Assembly (NCBI RefSeq): GCF_001542905.1
Contig: NZ_LOAJ01000002.1
Span: forward strand, 62,001 to 126,000
DNA length: 64,000 nt
From: Halorubrum aethiopicum
GTDB taxonomy: Archaea; Halobacteriota; Halobacteria; Halobacteriales; Haloferacaceae
Direction: 5' to 3'
Each line of letters begins with the position of its first letter. Position 1 is the first letter of the stretch. Shown piece after piece: positions 15,552 to 24,211 of this stretch. A program made the translations under genes and the position numbers. The notes below the pieces were generated by a model. That model had not been told where the DNA came from. It ran no database searches and saw only the letters and a list, made by a program, of their open reading frames with translations.

Positions 15552-18181
15552 GCGGCGACCTTCCGAATGCGATCGGTTCAACCGGCTCGTTAGCCCCGCT
15601 GGAAGCCGGGCTCTCGGACCTCGATATCGAGATCCAGCAGGGATCGAGTGATTTCCCGGATCTGACAGCACAAGTCGACGACACCGACGGCATCCAGCAG
15701 TTCGGCGTGCGGTTCGAGGATGCGGTCAAGCACATGTCCGTCAACAAGTACGAGTCCGTCGCGTCGATGATCCGCGAGTACGTCGCCAACATGGCGGCGA
15801 CGTGTCTCGACGCTGCCGAAGAACTCGGTGACTCGTACACGCCGACGATCCATATCGCGTACTACCCTGATTCAGAGACGCTGATCATGGAGGACAACGG
15901 GATGGGGATGAGCGACGCAGAAATTTCCAATATCGGGATCCAACTCGGCGTTTCGACGAACCGATACACGAAGGACCGTGGCGGGAAGTACGGGATCGGC
16001 CTGCTGTCGGGGCTCGTCGGCGTCGGTCTCGACGGGGCGTTCTATATGCACTCGCGTTCGCGACGGACGGACGAGTACGTCCGCGGGTACTGGTGTTCGA
16101 CTGGGTTCAAACGGGAAGACTCGCTGCCGGACAAACTCACTGACGGACAGTACGGTACGCGCTTCGAGTTCCCACTCACCGATCCCGAGGTGGACATCGC
16201 GGGATCCGTCGCCGAAATCGCTCGCTGGTCGCGGGTGCCGGTCCTCTACAGCGAGCACGCCTCAGACGGCTCGCTGATCGTCGACGACGAGTACGGCGGC
16301 CGGAGTGAGACGCCGTTCGTTGACGGCCCTGTCGATCCGGACGCTGCGGTCGTCGTCGAGAAGGAGGGCGTGTTCCGTGCGGTTCACGACCTCGGTGCCG
16401 ACGACGAGTGTGTGCTGCTCGACGTGCCGATCGAGCGGAACTTCGAGTCAAAACGATTGAATGACGGCGACGACCGGCTCGGACTCGACCTTCCCTACCG
16501 CCAGAGCTTCGACGTGGTGTTTCACTCCGAGGACGAAGAGATCGTCGCTGGCCCACATGAGGGGTTGACGCGGGTGAGTGACGGCGAGTACGCGAAGATG
16601 CCCGAGGAGTACCAAGAGGGCTACATCCCTGCATCGGAGTGCGCCCCGACGGACGTGTGGACGCCGTCGCCGGCGGGCGACCGCGACCGCTTCGAGGAGA
16701 ATCCGAGGTTCTGGCGGTGGCTCGCCAAGGAATTCCTCGCGACGTTCGAGCGTGATCTTTCCGCGTCCGTCGCGGCGATCGCCGACTCCGAGCGCGTCAT
16801 CGACGCCCCACAATCGGCGATCGACCACGTCGTGTCGTACGTCGAGGCGCAGGATTTTGCGGCGACCAACTGGTCTTCGATGACCATCCGCGGCCACCTG
16901 GACACGTTCGATCTCACGCTTCCGGACGGCCACGCGTCGGCGTTAGCCGCGCTCAGTCAAACGGTCGATAAGTGCGCTCGCGGGGGCGATCCGTGGAAGC
17001 GGTCGAACCGCGGTGAAGTCCGCATCTACCAACTCCTCACGGACCTCCCGGCTGACGCCGAGGTGTGGGCGTCCGCTCGCCCCTCCGAAAAGAAGGCCCG
17101 CGCCGTGTGGGACGACCACCCCGGAAACGTCGTCGTGTGCGTCGGCGGCGATCGACTGGATACCGTCCTCGAACAGTTCGGCTGGAACAAACTGAGCGAC
17201 ATCGGTCGCGACAGTCTCGACGAGTTCGACATCTCCAAGGAAACCCGTGAGATGTGGGAGCGTGACTACTCCTACACGAATCCGAACGCCGGCAAGGACG
17301 CGCCGAACCGGACGCTCTCGCTTCACCGCGCACAGCTCACCGACGACACCGATCGGGGGTTCAAAGACCAAACCCGCAAGGAATCGGCGCGATACCTTCG
17401 GGCGTATTTCGAAGCACGCAACAGCGGGTATACACCCGACCGCGGAATCCTCGCCAACCCGATCGACCTGCTAATCCTGTTCCCCTCGAACAGCGACGAG
17501 TCGATCACGGAGTACGTCGGTACACTCGGACACGGGAACGTCCGGCTCGCGACGTGTGCGGTCAAGACCTACGAGTATCTCGCTGACCTCGATCAGGTCA
17601 CTCGCATCGAGGAGTACCTCGACGCGTCTCGACAGCGGCAGTTCGACACGTCGGCCGGCCGGTGCTCGATTCCCGAAGCTCGCGAGCATGGTGAGACGAT
17701 CGTCATCCACCTCGCGCCCGAAGACGCGGTATCGAACCTTCGGGACGAACGGGCCATGCGACGAGCCGCTGAGTGGTTCGAGCAGGAACCGGAGACGGGG
17801 TCGGCGTACCGCGGCCGTGACGCCCTCGATGGCGTGGTGTACGTCCCGGCGACTGAGGACATGATCAGCCGCGTCCTCCCCGTGTTCCGGCATGATGACG
17901 TTCGCCTCGCGACTCACGAGACGGAGTTCTCACTCCCGGACCCCACGCTGATCGAGGAACCGGGATACGACACCGAACTCTACGTCTATACTCGGCTGCC
18001 CGAGTGGGAGGAGACGGCGGAGTTCCGAATGCTCCGGAGTCAACGACAGAGCCTCCGTTCCGGAATGATGGGCGTCATCGACGGACTCGCACAACTCCAC
18101 GATGAGGGACTGCCAGCGCCGAGCCAGCAGTCGACCGTCGACGGCGAGACCTACCGCGACATGCTGGAGGTGTTCGAGTAG
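15548..18181 (+). CDS. GHKL-type ATPase, T4 rIIA-like candidate
   Basis: 877 residues. The GHKL (Hsp90/MutL/histidine kinase) ATP site is clear: N-box E77 and N81 (REYVANM), DNGMGM at 116-121, and a glycine-rich lid GGKYGIG at 145-151. A long C-terminal region without recognised domains follows. Phage rIIA-like proteins have this layout (N-terminal GHKL, long tail), usually next to an rIIB gene; here the next gene could be the partner. Other options are a MORC/Hsp90-like defence ATPase. First main gene of a three-gene operon. Confidence 0.75.
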   Translation: MSGDLPNAIGSTGSLAPLEAGLSDLDIEIQQGSSDFPDLTAQVDDTDGIQQFGVRFEDAVKHMSVNKYESVASMIREYVANMAATCLDAAEELGDSYTPTIHIAYYPDSETLIMEDNGMGMSDAEISNIGIQLGVSTNRYTKDRGGKYGIGLLSGLVGVGLDGAFYMHSRSRRTDEYVRGYWCSTGFKREDSLPDKLTDGQYGTRFEFPLTDPEVDIAGSVAEIARWSRVPVLYSEHASDGSLIVDDEYGGRSETPFVDGPVDPDAAVVVEKEGVFRAVHDLGADDECVLLDVPIERNFESKRLNDGDDRLGLDLPYRQSFDVVFHSEDEEIVAGPHEGLTRVSDGEYAKMPEEYQEGYIPASECAPTDVWTPSPAGDRDRFEENPRFWRWLAKEFLATFERDLSASVAAIADSERVIDAPQSAIDHVVSYVEAQDFAATNWSSMTIRGHLDTFDLTLPDGHASALAALSQTVDKCARGGDPWKRSNRGEVRIYQLLTDLPADAEVWASARPSEKKARAVWDDHPGNVVVCVGGDRLDTVLEQFGWNKLSDIGRDSLDEFDISKETREMWERDYSYTNPNAGKDAPNRTLSLHRAQLTDDTDRGFKDQTRKESARYLRAYFEARNSGYTPDRGILANPIDLLILFPSNSDESITEYVGTLGHGNVRLATCAVKTYEYLADLDQVTRIEEYLDASRQRQFDTSAGRCSIPEAREHGETIVIHLAPEDAVSNLRDERAMRRAAEWFEQEPETGSAYRGRDALDGVVYVPATEDMISRVLPVFRHDDVRLATHETEFSLPDPTLIEEPGYDTELYVYTRLPEWEETAEFRMLRSQRQSLRSGMMGVIDGLAQLHDEGLPAPSQQSTVDGETYRDMLEVFE

Positions 18182-18987
18182 TGAGCCCCGAGGACCTCCC
18201 GGAAGACGCGGATATCGTCGGTGAGTTCGGCAACTCATATCTCCTCGACGACGGCGACACCACGCACACGGTCCCGCGGACGGCTGCGTACGAGCTCGCA
18301 TACATCTACGGGCACGCGGACCTGGTATTCGGCGACGCCGAGACGCCGCCGACGATCTTCGAGGGTGACGCTGACGAGCCGTCGGTCGTCGTCCGGCCGA
18401 CCGACAGTCAGCGCGTGTTTACCCTCCGGGTCGATGACCGGAAGCCAGTCCAGAACCCACCCGCCGGTCGGGATCGGGTGCTGTCGGGCGTCCGCGAGAT
18501 CGTAGCGGCGGACGGTCGAGAGTCAATCGTCCATCTCTACGAGGAACTTGCCGACGCGCAGGCCGATGCCGACCTTCTCCAGAAAGTACAGCGTCGGTAC
18601 GCACCGGTGCCACCGGCGTCGATCCAACACACCGATGACGGGTGGGTGATCGAGGACCTGTTCCTGCTGACGTGGCTGGGATCGGTCTATCTCGTCACCC
18701 GCAACTTCGATCAGGCGACCTACCGTGTGAGCGGTGGGATCAGCCGCTCCGATGACGACGTTGAGTTCATCGGACTCACGCCCAGAGGTGATCCTGAAGA
18801 CGTTGCGGCCGACCTCGACGTCGAGGTGGACGGCGAGACGCTCGGTGCGAATGAAATGGAGTTTCTCTGGAAGGCGTACTGGCTCGCGACGTATCGCGAG
18901 CGCCACGATGACGATCTCTTCTGGGATCTCATCGAGCGCCACGTCCAGACGACTCGTGCGGCCGAACAGCAGCGACGACCCGACTGA
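18181..18987 (+). CDS. hypothetical protein, possible rIIB-like partner of the GHKL ATPase
   Basis: 268 residues from GTG overlapping the upstream TAG. Contains VIEDLFLLTWLGSVYLVTRN, a central hydrophobic patch, in an otherwise acidic sequence. No family recognised; the partner idea rests on gene order and tight coupling only. Confidence 0.6.
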   Translation: MSPEDLPEDADIVGEFGNSYLLDDGDTTHTVPRTAAYELAYIYGHADLVFGDAETPPTIFEGDADEPSVVVRPTDSQRVFTLRVDDRKPVQNPPAGRDRVLSGVREIVAADGRESIVHLYEELADAQADADLLQKVQRRYAPVPPASIQHTDDGWVIEDLFLLTWLGSVYLVTRNFDQATYRVSGGISRSDDDVEFIGLTPRGDPEDVAADLDVEVDGETLGANEMEFLWKAYWLATYRERHDDDLFWDLIERHVQTTRAAEQQRRPD

Positions 18988-18997
18988 GGTACCCACG

Positions 18998-19468
18998 ATG
19001 GCAACACAGAAACAGAAACCGACGGCAGATGGAGTGGAACAGGCACAGGAACGGATGGACGCGGCGCAGGAACCGACGGTCGGAACGGACGATGTCGGTG
19101 CGAAGCTCGCGGACGCCGTTCGTGACGGTGCGGATGGGATCGGCATGACCGAATTCACGGAGCCGTCGGCCGCGGCGGCACACGGGCACTCTCCCGATAA
19201 GGGCGAGGGCTCGCACGATCTTCGTGGCGCGTTCAACGTCGACGAGGACTTCATCCGCGAGCACTTCGATGGAGGGGTGGTCCCGAACGGCCACGAAGCC
19301 GTCCACTACATGCTCGCGCACAAGGAGTCGTTCATCGAGTCGGACACGCCGATCTTCACCGACGTGGCCGACGACGATGCGGCTCGCTGGAATGCGATCC
19401 AGAAGACAGCCGGCGGGGCACCGATCCCGCCCGCTCGCCGCGCCGCTCTCGATTGTATCAATCACTGA
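18998..19468 (+). CDS. hypothetical acidic protein of the GHKL operon
   Basis: 156 residues starting MATQKQKPTADGVEQAQERM. N-terminal half low-complexity and probably disordered; C-terminal half with NVDEDFIREHFDGGVVPNGH looks structured. Follows 18987 by 10 nt. Function unknown. Confidence 0.65.
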   Translation: MATQKQKPTADGVEQAQERMDAAQEPTVGTDDVGAKLADAVRDGADGIGMTEFTEPSAAAAHGHSPDKGEGSHDLRGAFNVDEDFIREHFDGGVVPNGHEAVHYMLAHKESFIESDTPIFTDVADDDAARWNAIQKTAGGAPIPPARRAALDCINH

Positions 19469-19528
19469 TCCAGTTGGGAGTTCATTCAGTGTACGGATAC
19501 TTTCTTTTCAATCTATACCAAAAACAAA

Positions 19529-19957
19529 TTACTGAATATCTTTAACGAGTGTATTCATCGTACCTCTTATCTCATCATAATCCAAAGGATTTTCACGGTT
19601 TGGTATTGTAAAATCATGACTAGAAACTGCTTCTTCTATATTTTGATAGTTATCTAGAATACGATTAGCATCTTCTACTTCTACTTCGATTCTACACGTC
19701 CCAACGTGTTCCGATTCAATATTTGTGACTCTAACTAGTAGTAAGTCAGAATCTCGTATCCCTTGGTTTTCAATGTCTGGAATATTAAATAATCCGGGTC
19801 CTACATCAAATGGATTTCTCACTGGTTCCCCTGAAGCGATTGGTTCATTCTGAAAAATATAGAACAGATCCCCGATATACATCTCGTTTGGATCTTTGAT
19901 CTCATTCAGTCTATTATCAAAAAGTATTGATGGTTGGGATTCAATCAGTGGTGCCAT
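19529..19957 (-). CDS. hypothetical AT-rich gene
   Basis: 142 residues starting MAPLIESQPSILFDNRLNEI. Soluble, with alternating strand segments (LLLVRVTNIESEHVGTCRIE). About 37% GC, far below its neighbours, which marks it as a recent acquisition. Divergent from 20146-20745. No family recognised. Confidence 0.65.
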   Translation of the reverse strand: MAPLIESQPSILFDNRLNEIKDPNEMYIGDLFYIFQNEPIASGEPVRNPFDVGPGLFNIPDIENQGIRDSDLLLVRVTNIESEHVGTCRIEVEVEDANRILDNYQNIEEAVSSHDFTIPNRENPLDYDEIRGTMNTLVKDIQ

Positions 19958-20145
19958 GATGTGTATTGATATTACGATGATCCTATAAAATTGCCAGCTT
20001 GGTAATTTTTAATCCATCATTAGCAGGCTAATCGATGCGTATTACACCAACATTCTGGTTCCATCGGTGTTTATCTCACACACATTCGTTTCCACGAAAA
20101 TATAATGAGTCAACGGTATAATGGCTTGATTACATCCAGTTCACT

Positions 20146-20745
20146 ATGTCCTCAGATAAAATTGAAATCTATCGATCAGCGTATGACGAGTATTCTACAA
20201 CTCATTCACAGCTCCATGACATTCAGCAAAATCTCAATACCAAAGCAATCGAGATCGCGAAAATAAATCTGCTCGTAGGCAGTATCATCGCCACTGTCGT
20301 CACGATACAGCCTGAAAATATTTCACTGCTATATTTTTTTGTGGGCTCTGCTACTCTTTTAGGTTCCATTTGGTATTCGGCGGTCGTATATTCACAAACC
20401 AAATCATATGATATTGGTTTGGCAAGCTCTGCTTTTGACCAAATGGCATCGACAGACGATCTTGAGGAACATTATCTGAAACTCTCTCAAGAATACAGTC
20501 AGATGGTTTCTGATTTTGATGACCCGTATGACGAAGAAAAACAAGATTTTGAGCGTTCATTGTGGCTAGCGATAGCGACGATCTTCCTCTTTGTTTTTGG
20601 AGCAATTAGTACAATAATTCGAATTGCCTTTGAATTCCAGTACCCACTGTCCTTCGATTATCCTGTTATTTTGATCATCGGAGTTTTGCTTGTGTATGGA
20701 ATGGATCGAGATGCTCTGTTGAATCCGCAGAAGGCAACGGGATAG
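20146..20745 (+). CDS. four-span membrane protein, 3' end replaced by an IS5 insertion
   Basis: A helical N-terminal region precedes membrane spans near residues 40-55, 60-83, 143-165 and 168-186. The last ten codons (ALLNPQKATG) are IS sequence. Removing the IS and one copy of the GATCGAGA duplication restores ...MDREKE and a TAA at 21662-21664, so only three native residues were lost. Paralogous to 58944-59652 (KAIEIAKINLLVGS versus KAIQIFRIDLLAAS). The general layout is like SLATT-type membrane effectors, but assignment is tentative. Confidence 0.7.
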   Translation: MSSDKIEIYRSAYDEYSTTHSQLHDIQQNLNTKAIEIAKINLLVGSIIATVVTIQPENISLLYFFVGSATLLGSIWYSAVVYSQTKSYDIGLASSAFDQMASTDDLEEHYLKLSQEYSQMVSDFDDPYDEEKQDFERSLWLAIATIFLFVFGAISTIIRIAFEFQYPLSFDYPVILIIGVLLVYGMDRDALLNPQKATG

Positions 20746-21646
20746 CGTCGCTCTGAAGGCGGAAGCGAAGCGGAAGAGCCGAATGTGTCCAAACTCCTCT
20801 TCCGCTTCGTTAAGCAAGCCGCGTCGCTGGCTCAAAAGCGCTGTGCCGCCAGTCCAACGGCGGTGAGTGATCCGACTGGCCACGGATTTCCCGGGTGGAA
20901 GCATGTGACGCTCCACTTTTTGCGGGTTCACATGGACGCGACGTACCGCGAGATTGTGGATTGGGCGAGTGAGATGGATCGCGTTCGTGGTCTGTTACAG
21001 CTGGCGCGGACGGCATTTCCCGCACCCTCAACGCTGTATCGGTCGTTTGAGAGGGTGCCCATGTCGATATGGCGTGGGTTCCTTCGTGAGTCCGCGACCA
21101 TCTGCGATCCGGGCTCGCACGGTGCCATCGATGCCACGTTCTTCGACCGCGAAACGGCATCGAGACACTACCAACACCGCTCGGATCGCCACATACGCAC
21201 GCTCAAAACGACGGCGCTCGTCGATACAGACTCGTGTGCCATCCTCGATCTTCACTGCTCGGCACACTGGCCTCACGACACACAAACCGGCCGTCGAGTC
21301 GCTCTTCGCAACATCGGGAAAATAGAGAGTCTCGCCGGTGACAAAGGCTATGACGACCAATCTCTCCGGAACGCCCTCCGTTCAGAGGGCGTCCGGCCTT
21401 TGCTGCGTCACCGGCTGTTTGCTGCGTACGATCACGCACACAACGCACGGTTGGACAGCGAGTTATACGGCCAACGCTGGATGGCCGAGACCGCCTTTTC
21501 GGCCATCAAGCGTCGGTTCGGCCCCGCTGTCCACCCTCGCGCATGGTACCGCGAGTTCCGCGAACTCGTGTTGACCGCCGCTGTCTACAACCTCGAACAG
21601 GCGCTCAAACAGTGACCCCGACGCCGTCATCGGATTCAACAAAGCA
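20712..21646 (+). mobile_element. IS5-family insertion sequence, 935 bp, intact
   Basis: 16-bp terminal inverted repeats TGCTYTGTTGAATCCG (one mismatch) at 20712-20727 and 21631-21646. They are flanked by a perfect 8-bp target duplication GATCGAGA (20704-20711 and 21647-21654). One transposase gene inside. The exact duplication indicates a recent insertion. Confidence 0.93.
20785..21615 (+). CDS. IS5-family DDE transposase
   Basis: 276 residues. The DDE set is visible as GAIDATFFDRE (first D), LAGDKGYDD (second D) and WMAETAFSAIKRRFG (E, with the Y/W-x-E-x3-K/R pattern of IS5/IS4-like enzymes). N-terminal HTH-like region before residue 90. Full length and bounded by intact IS ends, so probably active. 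Confidence 0.92.
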   Translation: MSKLLFRFVKQAASLAQKRCAASPTAVSDPTGHGFPGWKHVTLHFLRVHMDATYREIVDWASEMDRVRGLLQLARTAFPAPSTLYRSFERVPMSIWRGFLRESATICDPGSHGAIDATFFDRETASRHYQHRSDRHIRTLKTTALVDTDSCAILDLHCSAHWPHDTQTGRRVALRNIGKIESLAGDKGYDDQSLRNALRSEGVRPLLRHRLFAAYDHAHNARLDSELYGQRWMAETAFSAIKRRFGPAVHPRAWYREFRELVLTAAVYNLEQALKQ

Positions 21647-21690
21647 GATCGAGAGAAAGAATAATGTGGTGTCACGTTTCTGATCAGACT

Positions 21691-21768
21691 ATGTCAGACG
21701 ATGACGATCAGAACGACGATGGTGGATACGATCGGAAACCCATCGATAAAGACGATGATCCCGATTAG
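21691..21768 (+). CDS. small acidic protein downstream of the IS-hit membrane protein gene
   Basis: 25 codons starting MSDDDDQNDDGGYDRKPIDK. Before the IS insertion it lay 26 nt after the stop of the 20146 gene. The paralogous membrane gene at 58944 is also followed by small acidic ORFs with a similar RKRPTIE/RERPVIE core, which supports it as a real gene. Confidence 0.5.
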   Translation: MSDDDDQNDDGGYDRKPIDKDDDPD

Positions 21769-21875
21769 AAAAACGGATCTAGGTCCTTTGTAGCGTCAGT
21801 TGCCAAGATTGGGATTTTAGGGGGTGTAAGTTATTCGCACGGATAGACGGAGTAACACGAATCCGTCGCTCGAAA

Positions 21876-21947
21876 ATGAACGGCACAACCCCCTTCGCAG
21901 TGACGGTCGCACAGATACAGATCACCGCCAGCGAGGTCTCGGCATGA
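21876..21947 (+). CDS. leader ORF of the second clamp operon
   Basis: 23 codons starting MNGTTPFAVTV. The 11-mer CACAACCCCCT is at 21884-21894. The TGA overlaps ATG 21944, with GAGGT just before it. A TAAGTTATT box near 21827 and an inverted repeat ACGGAT/ATCCGT lie upstream. 21769-21875 holds no other gene. Confidence 0.5.
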   Translation: MNGTTPFAVTVAQIQITASEVSA

Positions 21948-22726
21948 GTACTACCCGCTCGCCGCCGCAGTTCGAGAACCTCGCGCGGCTCGACGCTCAC
22001 ATCGAGACGACCGACCTTCTCCCGGTCGCCCGGCTGCTGGCGTACCTCACGGACGACGTGACCCTCCAGTTCACCGACGCCGGCCTGCGCGTCAAAACGC
22101 TCTCAGATACGAGCGTGATAGGCTTCGACGCGACCGTTCCCGTCGAGTACGGAACCGACACCGAACCCGTCACCTTCGGCGTCGACACCGATCAGTTCCT
22201 CAGCGCAGTCTCGTTCATCAGCGACCCGGACTCGATCAAGCTCCAGATTCGCACCGATGATCCGGAGATCACGGTCTCGACAGGCTCGCGACTCAACTAC
22301 GTTGATGCGCTCGAACCCGACGATCCCGAGACGATCAGCCCGCACCCGGAGGTAGAGTACGCGACTACCGCCGCCGTCGACGCCCACGAGCTCAAGCGAG
22401 CGGTCGCGACGGTCTTCGGGAGTGGTGACGGCGCAGTGTTCGTGACCCTCACCGACGACACGCTGTGGGCGACCGTCCCCGGGGTCGAGGCTGTCGGGAC
22501 GGCATCGCTCGCGAAGACCGAGGGCCGCCACACCTACACGCGACTCTCGGACGAGTTGTTCGGCGGGATCCTCCAGCGGGTTCATCCCGACGAGACACTG
22601 ACCGTGAGTACACGCGAAGAGTTCCCGTTCCACATCGAAGCGGAGCACTACACCGTCACGATCGTCCCGCAGCAGTTCCCCGAGGACGAGTACGACCCGC
22701 TGGCCGACGTGGAGGACTCGGCATGA
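21944..22726 (+). CDS. divergent PCNA-like sliding clamp
   Basis: 260 residues, PCNA length. Features of the fold: VARLLAYLTDDVTLQFTDAG, VDTDQFLSAVSFISDPDSIK, HELKRAVATVFGSGDGAVFV, then LFGGILQRVHPDETLTVST and EEFPFHIEAEHYTVTIVP. The second domain lacks the usual interdomain signature, so it is clearly more diverged than the 11283 clamp. Might form mixed rings with it or be a specialised loader target (inference). Confidence 0.65.
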   Translation: MSTTRSPPQFENLARLDAHIETTDLLPVARLLAYLTDDVTLQFTDAGLRVKTLSDTSVIGFDATVPVEYGTDTEPVTFGVDTDQFLSAVSFISDPDSIKLQIRTDDPEITVSTGSRLNYVDALEPDDPETISPHPEVEYATTAAVDAHELKRAVATVFGSGDGAVFVTLTDDTLWATVPGVEAVGTASLAKTEGRHTYTRLSDELFGGILQRVHPDETLTVSTREEFPFHIEAEHYTVTIVPQQFPEDEYDPLADVEDSA

Positions 22727-23016
22727 GTGCCACCCCACTCCGGCGTCGTGATAGGCTGAGCGTCATCGACGAGGATGGCGAGGAACGCGAAGTGTTCGGG
22801 TGGGTAACGATCGAACGTACGTCGACCGTCCGCGGGAGCAACCCGGTGGTCGACCACGGCGAGCCGACCATCTCCGCCGGCGACGCGATCGGGATGGACC
22901 CCGACGCCGTCACTCACTGGGTCGCTCAAGAAGTCGAGGACGAGTTCCTCATCGACGTTCGCGACCACGGCATCGACGTGATCGACCCGACAAGCGAGGA
23001 GGTGACCGTCCTGTGA
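22723..23016 (+). CDS. hypothetical protein of the second clamp operon
   Basis: 97 residues starting MSATPLRRRDRLSVIDEDGE, ATGA overlap with the clamp gene. Small beta-rich protein ending FLIDVRDHGIDVIDPTSEEV. No family recognised. Confidence 0.7.
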   Translation: MSATPLRRRDRLSVIDEDGEEREVFGWVTIERTSTVRGSNPVVDHGEPTISAGDAIGMDPDAVTHWVAQEVEDEFLIDVRDHGIDVIDPTSEEVTVL

Positions 23017-23399
23017 GCACCCACACCGACAGTCCCGGCGGGACTGACATGCTCGCGCTTCGAGAGGCCCTCACGAGCAACGGCATCGAGATCGTCGACC
23101 TTCGACTCACGCAGGGCGACCCACACCTGGTGTACGAACAGCCGGGCGAACCCGACCTCGACGCCGACGGCGACACGCATCTCCAGCAAGTCGTCACGAT
23201 CGCGCTCGTCTTCGCGGGCCACGCCCGGGCAGTCGACCGACTTGCGACGGTGACGGCGGTCGAACCCGATTCACACGAACTGACCGGGCGGCTGTACGTG
23301 AACCGGCGGGTTGTCGACGAGTACCGACAGGACGACATCTCGAAGCAGGAGTACGCGACCGAGGTCGCGTCGACGTTCCGCTCCCGGGATATCTGTTAA
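23013..23399 (+). CDS. hypothetical protein
   Basis: 128 residues from GTG overlapping the upstream TGA. Alpha/beta, with LQQVVTIALVFAGHARAVDR and a C-terminal helix. Function unknown; the start is fixed by coupling. Confidence 0.65.
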   Translation: MSTHTDSPGGTDMLALREALTSNGIEIVDLRLTQGDPHLVYEQPGEPDLDADGDTHLQQVVTIALVFAGHARAVDRLATVTAVEPDSHELTGRLYVNRRVVDEYRQDDISKQEYATEVASTFRSRDIC

Positions 23400-23400
23400 G

Positions 23401-23772
23401 ATGACCACCGGCCCCGACCTCATCGCGCTTGCCGCCGTGGTCGTCGTCGCGATCACGTATCTGTACGATCGCGTTGCCGGCGACGATCCCGAGCCCGGCA
23501 CCGTTGAGCACGCCGAGCACCTGTGGACGACCGATCAGATCAGTATGGCCGAGTACGAACGCCGAGTCGAACTCGCAGTCGACGACCGTGCCCAGCGGAT
23601 TCAGACGGTCACACGCGCCATCTCCGGCGTCGGTCCGGACACAGCGCGTGCGCTCGCGTCGGAGTTCGAGTCCCTCGACGAGCTACACCGTGCGGATCGC
23701 GAGCGCATCGAGAGCATCCACGGTATCGGCCCGTCGACCGCCGACGCGATCGAAGAGCACCTCGCACGATGA
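23401..23772 (+). CDS. membrane-anchored helix-hairpin-helix protein
   Basis: 123 residues. One N-terminal membrane span (about 8-22, IALAAVVVVAITYLY). Then a short linker and a tandem helix-hairpin-helix module: ISGVGPDTARALASEF and IHGIGPSTADAIEEHL. HhH motifs bind DNA non-specifically, so this would tether DNA at the membrane. An SHOCT-like TDQISMAEYERR segment lies between. Confidence 0.75.
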   Translation: MTTGPDLIALAAVVVVAITYLYDRVAGDDPEPGTVEHAEHLWTTDQISMAEYERRVELAVDDRAQRIQTVTRAISGVGPDTARALASEFESLDELHRADRERIESIHGIGPSTADAIEEHLAR

Positions 23773-23861
23773 TCCGCTACACCCACCTTCTGACGGCCGT
23801 CTCGACAGCGCTCGCTGACTACCGGGACTCTTGGACGAGCGGGACACGGGGGAGCGCATGA
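23769..23861 (+). CDS. small ORF in the second clamp operon
   Basis: 30 codons starting MIRYTHLLTAVSTALADYRD. Both ends overlap neighbours (ATGA), which supports expression. No function inferred. Confidence 0.5.
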   Translation: MIRYTHLLTAVSTALADYRDSWTSGTRGSA

Positions 23862-24106
23862 GCGCCGACGCCCGCGTGCCAATCGATCGCGCTCGCGAGT
23901 GGCAGGTCGTCGCGACGGTTCCTCACTCCGAGACCGACATCGACGTGGAAGAAATCGAGCCTGAGACGGGACTCACGCAACGCGCCGCTCGTGAGCTAGC
24001 GAACGAGCGCAACCGAGCAGGGGTTGCGCGACCGACGATCCAGTGGAAAGCTGAGCCGACGGAGCGGCTCGCCGACCGTGACGCGCTGGTCGATTGCCTG
24101 CGCTGA
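23858..24106 (+). CDS. hypothetical protein, last gene of second clamp operon
   Basis: 82 residues starting MSADARVPIDRAREWQVVAT, with a central GLTQRAARELANERNRAG helix pair. Convergent with 24212-25012. Function unknown. Confidence 0.65.
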   Translation: MSADARVPIDRAREWQVVATVPHSETDIDVEEIEPETGLTQRAARELANERNRAGVARPTIQWKAEPTERLADRDALVDCLR

Positions 24107-24211
24107 AACGTTCGCAAAAAGCCCGTCGTCTTTGCCGACCGCTACAACCGCCCAGCGTCCGCGTCCTCGGCGAGCCCCCGAGTCGCAGGTCAGCTTCGCG
24201 CTCGAACGTCG

